The notes below the pieces were generated by a model. The model saw only the letters and a list, made by a program, of their open reading frames with translations. It had not been told where the DNA came from and searched no databases. Below are positions 29,429 to 36,506 of a DNA stretch of 64,000 nucleotides, in pieces (positions within the stretch are counted from its first letter, which is position 1; each line of letters starts with the position of its first letter). The stretch comes from Agromyces humatus (lineage in GTDB: Bacteria > Actinomycetota > Actinomycetes > Actinomycetales > Microbacteriaceae). A program made the translations under genes and the position numbers. The DNA lies in the NCBI RefSeq assembly GCF_021228295.1, contig NZ_JAJQPD010000002.1, forward strand, positions 62,001 through 126,000, read 5' to 3'.

Positions 29429-30337
29429 TCACTCTGCCGGGCGCACCTCGCCGAGGTCGACCTCGAAGTCATCGTCGTCGAACACGAGATCCTCGACTTG
29501 ATCCACATAGGGCGTGACGACAAGCACCGGTGCCGGCGGATCGAGGATGACCTCGTGGCTCACCGAACCCAGGAGGAACCTCGAGAAGGCACCTGAGCTG
29601 TGGCTTGCCAGTACGAGGACGGCCGCGTTTCTGCCGACTTCGGCGAGCACCTCGGAAGCAACACCGGTCTCGAGTCGGCCGCGGGGTTCGGATTGGATGC
29701 TCTGCGCGTACTCGAGCGCGGCGTTGAGTACCTCACGGTGCATCTTCTCGTACGCATTGACGTCGTTGGCGTACTCGCCTACCAGCGGGCTCCAACTCCG
29801 CGGCACCAGCCAGACGTGGATGATCTCGAACGGCAAGCCGAGGCGCTTCGCCTCCGAGGCGGCGAGGTCGACTGCACCAAGAGATGCGTCGGAACCGTCG
29901 ACCCCGGCGACGACGCTCGCACGGCCGTCGCCCGCCGAGGTCGACGGGATGACCGCCACAGTTCCCCCCTTGTGACGGCTGGCCAGGCGGGCTCCCACGC
30001 TCCACCTCGAACGCGTTCGATGCTTCGGAGCCCCGACGACGACGAGGGTCCCGGGCTCGAGATACTCACCGAGCAAGTCGGCTGGCGAACCATGCGCGGT
30101 TCGCGTCGTGATGTCGTGTCCCCGGTGCTCCGCGCGCATTCGGTCGGCAAAGTCCATGAGCTTTGCGCGTTGTTCCGAGAGCTCGCCGCCCGCGCGGAGG
30201 TACTCGCTCGCGGTAGCTGCGCCGCCGATCGCGTGGACGATGGTGATCGGTTCGTTCGTGTTTCGCTCGAGCGCCCAGGTCACGGCGGTCTGCGACTGAG
30301 ATGTGTCGTTCCATCCGACAATGATTCGCGTGAACAT
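29429..30337 (-). CDS. Universal stress protein, two tandem UspA domains
   Basis: About 302 residues. Domain 1 starts MFTRIIVGWNDTSQSQTAV and ends LVVVGAPKHRTRSRW...GGTVAVIP. Domain 2 starts SVVAGVDGSDASLGAVDLA and keeps the ATP-loop pattern VLVLASHSSGAFSRFLLGSVS with PAPVLVV. The tail is very acidic (VFDDDDFEVDLGEV). I chose the ATG at 30337; the DosR-like box at 30372-30385 is centred about 41 bases upstream, which suggests a leaderless message as at 25365. It is only ~33% alike by eye to the other Usp here, so not a recent duplicate. Confidence 0.88.
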   Translation of the reverse strand: MFTRIIVGWNDTSQSQTAVTWALERNTNEPITIVHAIGGAATASEYLRAGGELSEQRAKLMDFADRMRAEHRGHDITTRTAHGSPADLLGEYLEPGTLVVVGAPKHRTRSRWSVGARLASRHKGGTVAVIPSTSAGDGRASVVAGVDGSDASLGAVDLAASEAKRLGLPFEIIHVWLVPRSWSPLVGEYANDVNAYEKMHREVLNAALEYAQSIQSEPRGRLETGVASEVLAEVGRNAAVLVLASHSSGAFSRFLLGSVSHEVILDPPAPVLVVTPYVDQVEDLVFDDDDFEVDLGEVRPAE

Positions 30338-30371
30338 GGCACCAGCGTGCGCATGGGAAGTCGGTGCGGTT

Positions 30372-30385
30372 GGGCCGAAAGTCAC
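30372..30385 (-). promoter_or_regulatory. DosR-like box upstream of second usp gene
   Basis: Reading toward the gene, GTGACTTTCGGCCC, which fits GGGACTTnnGnCCC at 10 of 11 fixed positions. Centre about 41 bases before the ATG at 30337. Confidence 0.5.
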
Positions 30386-30397
30386 ATGGGTCGACGG

Positions 30398-30928
30398 TCA
30401 CGCCGTGGCGCCGAGGTCGTCGGCAATGGAGTCCGCCCACGCGTCGATCGCGTCCCACTCTCGGAAGTCGCCGGACGGCAGGATGTCGCGGATCGCGGGC
30501 ATCCACGCGATGATCCGATCGCCGCCGCGGATCTTGTCGTGGTCGTATGCGCCGCGGAAGACCTGCGCACCCCTCGGGTTGACGAGGTCGGCGTAGTCAG
30601 CGAACTGTCTTGGCTCCGCCCCTTTCAGGACGTCGTTGCCCTCCTTGTCGACCGTCTCCGTGCCTAACGGGCCGCTGCTGAAGAGCCAGGTAGGGCGAGC
30701 CGAGAGCACGCCGACGTTCCGCTCGACGAACTTCCGTGCATCCTTCCGCCAGTTGAACGCGTACGTTGCCGAGCCGATGATGTATGCGTCATATCCGGAT
30801 GCGTCGCGCAGGTCGTCGCAGCGCGTGACATCGGTCTCAAGCCCGCGCTTTCGCAGCTGCTCACCGATGCGCTGCGCGATGCCCTCCGTCGCGCCGTATT
30901 TGCTCGCGTAGGCGACGAGTACCTTCAT
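30398..30928 (-). CDS. Flavodoxin-domain protein (HemG-like)
   Basis: About 176 residues with a flavodoxin fold. The FMN phosphate loop is at the N-terminus (VLVAYASKYGATEGIAQRIG), then YDAYIIGSATYAFNWRKDA and LFSSGPLGTE, the aromatic and glycine loops around the flavin. This pattern fits the menaquinone-dependent protoporphyrinogen oxidase (HemG)-like flavodoxin branch, which in actinobacteria is often a stress protein. The start ATG 30928 follows GGGGAGG. Position in the Usp/DosRS-like island suggests electron handling during low oxygen; activity unproven. Confidence 0.85.
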   Translation of the reverse strand: MKVLVAYASKYGATEGIAQRIGEQLRKRGLETDVTRCDDLRDASGYDAYIIGSATYAFNWRKDARKFVERNVGVLSARPTWLFSSGPLGTETVDKEGNDVLKGAEPRQFADYADLVNPRGAQVFRGAYDHDKIRGGDRIIAWMPAIRDILPSGDFREWDAIDAWADSIADDLGATA

Positions 30929-31001
30929 GATGAACCTCCCCAGCACTCAGCGGTGTTGCTCGTTCAATCGGGGAGCCTACGGCGGTGCGACACGGCGACG
31001 A

Positions 31002-31015
31002 GTGACGAAGGTCCT
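31002..31015 (-). promoter_or_regulatory. DosR-like box upstream of flavodoxin gene (weaker copy)
   Basis: Reading toward the gene, AGGACCTTCGTCAC. It fits the DosR-type core at 8 of 11 fixed positions but differs from the best copy at 25401 by only two bases. It lies 74 bases before the ATG. Confidence 0.4.
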
Positions 31016-31071
31016 GAAGCCGGCTCGTGCGCGACGCGCGAGCCGGCCATTGGGTGAAGCGGTTGGTGCGC

Positions 31072-31782
31072 TCAGCGTGCCGTGTTGATGGCGTTCCGTG
31101 CCGCGGTGACGATGACGTCGGATACGACGCCGGGCTGCGTCATGAACAGGGCGTGGCTGGCTGAGACATTGGTGATGTCCGCGCCGATGCGTGTAGCCAT
31201 GTGCTGCAACATGGCCTGGTCGAATGACCTATCCTCCGTCGCGATGACCGCCCAGCTCGGCTTGTCGCGCCAGGCGGCGCTCTTGACCGGAGTCTCGAAG
31301 ACCGACATGTTGATGGGAATCTGCGTGTCGCGGAGGAACGCGGCGTCGGCCTCGCTCGCGTCCGCAGCGAATCCGGCCTTGAACTTGTCGTGGTTCAGGA
31401 AGCCGTATCCGTCGTCGACGATGTCGATCACGAAGTCAGGCGTCTCGGCGAATCCCTCATACTGCTGTGCGGTGGTTTCGCCCTCGTCAGGCGCCAGTGC
31501 AGACACGTAGACCAGCCCGGCGACGTTAGGGTGATCTCCCGCCTCGGTGACGACAGTGCCGCCCCAGGAGTGGCCGACGAGAATCGTCGGGCCGTCCTGA
31601 AGATCGAGCACCCTCGTGGTCGCCGCGACATCGTCTTCCAAGGAGGTGAGCGGATTCTGCACGATCGTGACCCTGTATCCCTTGGCCGTCAGATTGTCGT
31701 ACACGCCGCGCCATCCCGAACCATCCGCGAACGCGCCATGGACGAGAACGACATTCTTGATCTCTTTCGAAGTGCTGGTCAT
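31072..31782 (-). CDS. Alpha/beta fold hydrolase
   Basis: About 236 residues of the compact alpha/beta hydrolase type: VVLVHGAFADGSGWRGVYD oxyanion region, nucleophile elbow G-H-S-W-G-G, acid in ATEDRSFD and His in SASHALFMTQP. These features match the small pyrethroid-hydrolase/EstC-like family. The start ATG 31782 follows GGAAGGAAGG. A perfect AT-rich palindrome (31855-31868) about 73 bases upstream suggests a dedicated repressor. Substrate unknown. Confidence 0.87.
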   Translation of the reverse strand: MTSTSKEIKNVVLVHGAFADGSGWRGVYDNLTAKGYRVTIVQNPLTSLEDDVAATTRVLDLQDGPTILVGHSWGGTVVTEAGDHPNVAGLVYVSALAPDEGETTAQQYEGFAETPDFVIDIVDDGYGFLNHDKFKAGFAADASEADAAFLRDTQIPINMSVFETPVKSAAWRDKPSWAVIATEDRSFDQAMLQHMATRIGADITNVSASHALFMTQPGVVSDVIVTAARNAINTAR

Positions 31783-31854
31783 GAGCCTTCCTTCCGTTAT
31801 CGCGCCGGCGTTCGTCCGGCGCGTCTTGGCGATCAGCGAGAACTGACCGTGATA

Positions 31855-31868
31855 TGCAATATATTGCA
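31855..31868. promoter_or_regulatory. Perfect 14-bp palindrome TGCAATATATTGCA
   Basis: A fully symmetric AT-rich sequence in a GC-rich genome, upstream of the hydrolase start on the minus strand. Size and symmetry fit a dimeric repressor site (MarR, PadR, TetR or HxlR type). No regulator gene is adjacent, apart from a possible small broken frame at 31888-32068. Confidence 0.5.
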
Positions 31869-31887
31869 CGGTCGAAGAGGTTGAACG

Positions 31888-32068
31888 TCAGTTCGTCGGA
31901 TCGTATTCCCCGCCGTCGCACGGGTTCCGTCCGCGGAACTCGACCTGGTCGGCATCGGCTTGCGCGGCCCGCGCAACGTGGTCGACCGCATCGTCGAGCG
32001 CGCACGGATGCACGACTGAACTCGAAGAAGCCGCGGTAGAGCTCACACTCGTTTGAGGTGCTCGGCAT
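31888..32068 (-). pseudogene. Possible small frameshifted gene, unknown family
   Basis: The 424-base gap 31783-32206 has one stretch of coding character on the minus strand. ATG at 32068 opens MPSTSNECELYRGFFEFSRA; one frame over, near 32005, codons with strongly G/C third positions continue as LDDAVDHVARAAQADADQVE then FRGRNPCDGGEYDPTN and stop. Joined by one indel this would be a ~58-residue acidic protein. I do not recognise it, and it may be chance. Confidence 0.28.
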
Positions 32069-32206
32069 CGGCACCCCGCGGAAGCCGGCGGCACCTGCCG
32101 CGGGCGAGGGCGGCGAACTGGGGTCGTGGCGCTGGCAAAGCGAAGGGCGCCGCCGTGAGCGCGAGAATGAACTCACGTGCACCAAGCCCACAGAGGAGGA
32201 CGATTG

Positions 32207-32911
32207 ATGGACGCGATCGAACTGCAACGCACCTACCTTGACCTCACGACCCCGCATGTCGCCGACGCGATCTTGCGCCTGGGAATGCCCATCCGCCAGG
32301 CACCGGCGAGCGTGCGCCCGATCTGGGAGGACACGCATGTCGTCGGCCGCGCTCGCCCATCACGTCACGTCGGGAGCGTCGACGTGTTCCTCGAGGCCTT
32401 CGAGCAGTCCGAGCCGGGCGACGTGCTCGTCGTCGACAATGCAGGCAGGGACGACGAGGCGTGCGTGGGCGACCTCGTCACCCTCGAGGCCCGCCTCGCG
32501 GGCCTGGCCGGCATCGTGATCTGGGGCCTGCACCGCGACTCGCGCGAGCTGCGCGACATCCGCCTGCCCGTCTTCAGCCAGGGCACGCTGCCCGGCGGTC
32601 CGCAACGCCTCGACGCCCAGGAACCCGACGCGCTCACCGCCGCCAGGTTCGGCATACACACCGTCACCGCCGACGACTTCGTGCTCGGCGACGACGACGG
32701 CGTGCTCTTCCTGCCCCTCGACCGCGCCGCCGAGATCGCCGCACTCGCGACCACGATCCGCGACACCGAGCGCCACCAGGCCGCCCGCATGAACCTCGGC
32801 ACCAGCTTCCGCGAACAGGCCCGGTTCACGGAGTTCCTCGCAGCCCGTGACCGAGACGGCACGACCTTCCGCCAACACCTCCGCTCCATCGGCGGAGCCA
32901 TCGAAGAATGA
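32207..32911 (+). CDS. RraA family protein
   Basis: A 234-residue protein of the RraA/HMG-aldolase-like family: TPHVADAILRLGMPIRQAP at the start, a GRARPSRHVG segment, PGDVLVVDNAGRDDEACVGD (the G-D-V-x-V-x-D loop), then LAGIVIWGLHRDSRELRDIRL, where the family motif G-x-x-R-D-x-x-x-I/L binds substrate and metal. A later DDFVLGDDDGVLFLPL is the G-D-D-G-V signature. ATG 32207 follows AGAGGAGG. Members are aldolases, demethylmenaquinone-associated proteins or RNase E inhibitors; the activity here is unknown. Next frame overlaps in ATGA. Confidence 0.82.
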   Translation: MDAIELQRTYLDLTTPHVADAILRLGMPIRQAPASVRPIWEDTHVVGRARPSRHVGSVDVFLEAFEQSEPGDVLVVDNAGRDDEACVGDLVTLEARLAGLAGIVIWGLHRDSRELRDIRLPVFSQGTLPGGPQRLDAQEPDALTAARFGIHTVTADDFVLGDDDGVLFLPLDRAAEIAALATTIRDTERHQAARMNLGTSFREQARFTEFLAARDRDGTTFRQHLRSIGGAIEE

Positions 32912-33110
32912 GCGACGCCTATTTCGAGCGCCTGGATGAGCGACGGTTCCGGCCCACGGCACACGGGCGGGGGATGGGACCCGACCGAGCTGCACTTCAG
33001 CCCGGGCGCGCCACTGCATGGGTGTCGACCGAAGCCGACCTCGTCGTCGGCGAGGTCGCGAGTCCGCTCGCCTCATTCATCGCGCTCATCGCTGACCGGC
33101 CCTACTCGCG
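32908..33110 (+). pseudogene. Thioesterase-like gene, frameshifted and internally deleted
   Basis: The frame opens in an ATGA overlap with the RraA-family gene as MSDAYFERLDERRFRPTAH. The continuation TGGGWDPTELHFSP is one frame over, and a third piece, AWVSTEADLVVGEVASPLAS then FIALIAD, is back in the first frame. Together these recall the start and a later part of acyl-CoA thioesterase-like proteins, but more than half the usual ~260 residues is missing. Reading through gives a 117-residue product unlikely to fold. Call by recognition of the pieces only. Confidence 0.55.
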
Positions 33111-33267
33111 TCCTCTGCGCCATCTGCCCAAAGCTCGCGTCAGGGTCCCGTCCGAGGCATCCGATCGCGGGCCGGATGAGCCTTTCCACGTTCTCGCCGG
33201 CATTCGCCCGCTCGGGTGGCTTCGATGCGTGCCGACTACGCCATTCTCCCAATTCGAATAGACATGT

Positions 33268-33295
33268 TCGAGTTATGTTGTACGCTGTAATTCGA
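33268..33295. promoter_or_regulatory. Imperfect inverted repeat upstream of MFS gene
   Basis: TCGAGTTA and TAATTCGA (eight-base arms, one mismatch) are separated by 12 bases in a locally AT-rich stretch 38 bases before the exporter start. It could be the operator or promoter region of the MFS gene. No adjacent regulator gene. Confidence 0.3.
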
Positions 33296-33332
33296 TACAC
33301 GCTTGTTCAACTTAGCTCCTGGGAGTCGCACC

Positions 33333-34790
33333 GTGTCCGACAGCACACCCAAGATCACCTGCGCAGCTGCGCCCGCCGGCCCACCCTCGGCCCGGTGGCG
33401 AATCCTTGGGCTGGTCGGCGTCGCACAGTTGATGCTGATCCTCGACATCACCGTCGTCGCGATTGCGCTACCGCAGATCGGCGCCGACCTCGAGTTGAGC
33501 CGGGAGACGCTGACGTGGGTGATGAGCGGGTACACGCTCGCGTTCGGCGGGCTGCTGCTGCTCGGCGGACGTGCCGCGGATCTGTTCGGCAGCCGGCGTC
33601 TCGTGCTCGTCGGCCTGGCGCTGTTCGTGCTCGCGTCCCTCGTTGCCGGGCTCGCGACCTCGGGGCCGATGCTGCTGGCCGGGCGGATCGCGCAGGGGAT
33701 CGCGGCGGCGATCCTCTCGCCGGCGGCGTTGTCCTTGGTCGTCACCTTGTTCGACGGCGATGAGCGCAACAGGGCGCTCGGAATCTGGTCGGCGCTCGGC
33801 GGCGGCGGCGCGGCACTCGGTGTGCTCCTCGGGGGGCTCCTCACCGCCGGACCCGGTTGGCCGTGGGTGTTCATCGTGAATGTCCCGGTCGGGATCATCC
33901 TGCTGCTCATGATCCGGGCCCAGCTCCCGCCGCAGCGGAGACCCGCCCCCAGCGGTCGGCTCGACGTGCTGGGTGCTGTGCTGGTCACCGCCGCCACGGG
34001 AACGCTGATCTTCGCGCTCATCCGGGCCGGCGATCATGGTTGGGGCACGTTCACCACGGTCGGGCTCGCAGTCGTCTCGGTCATCCTCTACGTCGGATTC
34101 GTCGTCCGCCAGCTCACCGCGCGCACCCCACTCATGGACCTCAGGCTGCTGGCGCGTCGGCCGGTCGCGGCCGGCACGGTGCTCATCCTGGTCGCCACGG
34201 CGCTGATGATCATGGTGTTCTTCCTCGGCACGTTCTACCTGCAGCACTATCAGGGCTACGACCCGCTCATCACCGGCCTGCTCTTCCTGCCCGTCGCTCT
34301 CGCCACGATGGCCGGCGCGAATCTCGCCGGCCGCGTCATCGGTCGCCTCGGCGCCCGGATACTCGCTGTCGTCGGGCTCCTCGTCGCGGCGGCCGGAATG
34401 GCGGTGCCGGTGCTCTGGGACGGAACGGGGGCGATGGTGATCGGAGTGACGATCGCCGGCGCGGGAACCGGCATCGCCTTCGTCGTCGCCTCGGCAACCG
34501 CGCTGGGTCGCATCGAGCCGCACGAGGCCGGTCTCGCATCGGGCATCGTCAGCACGTTCCACGAGTTCGGAGCGTCGATCGGCGCGGCCGTCATCTCGAG
34601 CACGGCGGCCTCGAGCATCGCCGTCGCCGGAACCGGAGCCGGCGCCGACGGTGGTGCGAGCACGGCCGGCTTCGATCGCGGCTTCATCACCGGAGCGACC
34701 GTCGCCATCGCCGCCGCACTCGTCGTCCTGATCATCACCCCGGGCCCGAGGAACTCGGGCGCCGGTCCATCCGTGCACGACCGCACGTAG
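33333..34790 (+). CDS. MFS transporter, DHA2 family (14 TM), drug-efflux type
   Basis: A 485-residue exporter. It opens LGLVGVAQLMLILDITVVAI with the DHA2 motif D-x-T-V-V-x-x-A-L-P (DITVVAIALPQIG), then GGRAADLFGSRR in loop 2-3 and GGGGAALGVLLGG as antiporter motif C in TM5. About 14 membrane helices. The start is GTG at 33333 with GGGAG upstream; an in-frame TTG 30 bases earlier is less likely. It is distinct from the DHA2 transporter at 1.3 kb. A small membrane protein gene follows 15 bases later. Confidence 0.88.
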   Translation: MSDSTPKITCAAAPAGPPSARWRILGLVGVAQLMLILDITVVAIALPQIGADLELSRETLTWVMSGYTLAFGGLLLLGGRAADLFGSRRLVLVGLALFVLASLVAGLATSGPMLLAGRIAQGIAAAILSPAALSLVVTLFDGDERNRALGIWSALGGGGAALGVLLGGLLTAGPGWPWVFIVNVPVGIILLLMIRAQLPPQRRPAPSGRLDVLGAVLVTAATGTLIFALIRAGDHGWGTFTTVGLAVVSVILYVGFVVRQLTARTPLMDLRLLARRPVAAGTVLILVATALMIMVFFLGTFYLQHYQGYDPLITGLLFLPVALATMAGANLAGRVIGRLGARILAVVGLLVAAAGMAVPVLWDGTGAMVIGVTIAGAGTGIAFVVASATALGRIEPHEAGLASGIVSTFHEFGASIGAAVISSTAASSIAVAGTGAGADGGASTAGFDRGFITGATVAIAAALVVLIITPGPRNSGAGPSVHDRT

Positions 34791-34805
34791 GGGAGAGCCG
34801 CAGAA

Positions 34806-35408
34806 ATGCCAGGCAACGACTTCGCGCCGGAGTCCGCTACGACGGAGGAGCACCGACCGACGATGGGTGCGCTCCTGCGGTCGCGCTGGCCGAGCGCCCT
34901 CGGGCTGGTGATGATCGCCGCGACATCCTTCCGCGGGGCCGACGTGTACGTGGTCGCCCTGGTGACGATGCTCGCGGCCCTCGCCTACCTCACCGCGGCC
35001 GCGACCTCGCGCCGCCGTGCGGCCTGGGTCGCCTTCGTCGTCGCGGCGGTGTTCGTGCCGGTCGGCGTCTTCACCCGGCTCGACCTCACCATTCCGCTGG
35101 TGGCCATCGCCGCGCTGCTCGTCACGTATGGGGTGATCACGCTGGAACGGGGCGGTCTGCGGGAACTCGCCATTCAGGCCGTTGGATTCGCCGGGTTCAC
35201 GGTCGTCAGCATCGTCGCCCTGAACCTCGGCCCCGCGGTCGCGGCGTATGTCGGTGCGGCGGCCGTCATCGGCCACGGGGTGTGGGACGTGGTGCACCAC
35301 CGCCGCGACAAGGTCGTCACGCGTGCGTTCGCCGAGTTCTGCGCCATCCTCGACTTCGGGATGGGCGTGCTCCTGCTGATCGTGACCTGGATGACGATGC
35401 TGCCGTAG
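34806..35408 (+). CDS. Six-helix membrane protein of unknown function
   Basis: A 200-residue protein with a polar head and about six membrane helices. Landmarks are TMGALLRSRWPSALGLVM, FTVVSIVALNLGPAVAAYVG and IGHGVWDVVHHRRDKVVTRA, the last a His-rich cytoplasmic motif. I do not recognise the family. ATG 34806 follows GGGGAGAG and lies 15 bases after the MFS stop, so the two are probably one operon. The following 223 bases up to the convergent nuclease gene show no further gene. Confidence 0.75.
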   Translation: MPGNDFAPESATTEEHRPTMGALLRSRWPSALGLVMIAATSFRGADVYVVALVTMLAALAYLTAAATSRRRAAWVAFVVAAVFVPVGVFTRLDLTIPLVAIAALLVTYGVITLERGGLRELAIQAVGFAGFTVVSIVALNLGPAVAAYVGAAAVIGHGVWDVVHHRRDKVVTRAFAEFCAILDFGMGVLLLIVTWMTMLP

Positions 35409-35631
35409 GCAGACCGCGGTGCGCCATGCGAGCGCGGGGCTGATGGAGCGAGGATCGCGCTTCGAGCACCTCGGTGGCCGAATCGCCCTCGAGCGCACCG
35501 AGGCGATCGCAAGCCCGAACGCGACGCACCTGCGATCAGGGTCATCTGCCGACGCACCGGGGCGCTCCCTCGCAGGGTGAGACCATCGCGCTACTGCCGT
35601 TCGGGCTACGTAGTGAGGTGACTCGGCGCAG

Positions 35632-36396
35632 TCACGCTCGTTGCGCCGGCCGAGCCAACGAGATCGCGTCGACGGCGGCATCGCCCCTGATTCGCCGCAT
35701 GAGGGCGACGACCTCGTCGATCACGACCGGTGTGAGCTGCCTGCAGACGATGCTGTGCGGCCCGATCGGCTCGAGCCCTGCGGCGCGGATGCGGATGACC
35801 TGCCAGCCGACTTCGCGGAGCGCCTCGTCTTTGTCGAGGTCGGATGCCTCCTTGAGCCCGAGGTGAGCGCGCCGAGACCGGCCGGGATCGTCGTACTCGA
35901 CCGCAATGCGCAGCTGCGGCACGATGACATCGGGCCAAACCTCCTGCCGCCCGTAGAACGTGCGTGCGATGTGGATGGAATTGACCCGGTGGTTCAGGCG
36001 GATGCGCTCGCCGAGCAGTGCCTTGAGCCGCTGCTCGGTCTGCGACGTGCGCGTGCGCAGGGCGGGATTCATGAACGGCACGCCCGCTTCACCGGCGGCC
36101 GCAGGCCCGGCGGCGTTCGCGCGGCACTTCGCGCACGCGGTGCCGGTGAGCACCTCTCGTACGGTGGCACGGTAGCGATCGTGGCCGCGCGGGCAGCGCC
36201 ACTCGTACTCGGCGCCGATGCGCGTCTCACGTGCGAGCGCGGCGCGGTGTGGTGGTGCCACTTTGCGCAGGAGCTCGCTTCGCGAGCGGTGAGTCTCATG
36301 GATCAGCATGCACAGGGGGCACACGCGCCCGAGCGTCACCGTACCTGGCGCCCCGCGGTCGCCACCGTGGCCGCACCCGAAGCTCACTGCGACCAA
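35632..36396 (-). CDS. Zinc-ribbon plus VSR/DUF559-like endonuclease-fold protein
   Basis: A 254-residue protein. The N-terminal half has paired zinc ligands: C-G-H and C-P-L-C, then C-P-R-G-H and C-A-K-C, a treble-clef/zinc-ribbon layout. The C-terminal half resembles the very-short-patch-repair nuclease fold: SQTEQRLKALLGERIRLNHR, VWPDVIVPQLRIAVEYDDPG, then KDEALREVGWQVIRIRAAG, giving candidate catalytic residues Glu, Asp and Glu/Lys. The TTG at 36396 is chosen because a strong AGGAGGT is correctly spaced; GTG at 36387 is possible. No methylase or other restriction gene is adjacent; role unknown. Confidence 0.72.
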   Translation of the reverse strand: MVAVSFGCGHGGDRGAPGTVTLGRVCPLCMLIHETHRSRSELLRKVAPPHRAALARETRIGAEYEWRCPRGHDRYRATVREVLTGTACAKCRANAAGPAAAGEAGVPFMNPALRTRTSQTEQRLKALLGERIRLNHRVNSIHIARTFYGRQEVWPDVIVPQLRIAVEYDDPGRSRRAHLGLKEASDLDKDEALREVGWQVIRIRAAGLEPIGPHSIVCRQLTPVVIDEVVALMRRIRGDAAVDAISLARPAQRA

Positions 36397-36506
36397 CGCC
36401 GACCTCCTGAAGACTCCATGACCTCATCGTCGCTGCAGCCACCGACATCGTGGCGGCGCCGGCTCCCGCGACCGGCGGCACTGTCGCAGGTGACCGCCAG
36501 AATGGG

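Noticed and set aside
33468-35681. A 737-residue open frame on the minus strand
   Set aside because: It is antisense to the MFS and membrane protein genes. Its composition (Asp, Arg, Glu, His runs) is the usual shadow of hydrophobic genes in GC-rich DNA.
35632-36396. The VSR-like nuclease as part of a restriction-modification or defence system
   Set aside because: No methyltransferase, helicase or other defence gene is adjacent, so I list it only as a lone nuclease-fold protein.
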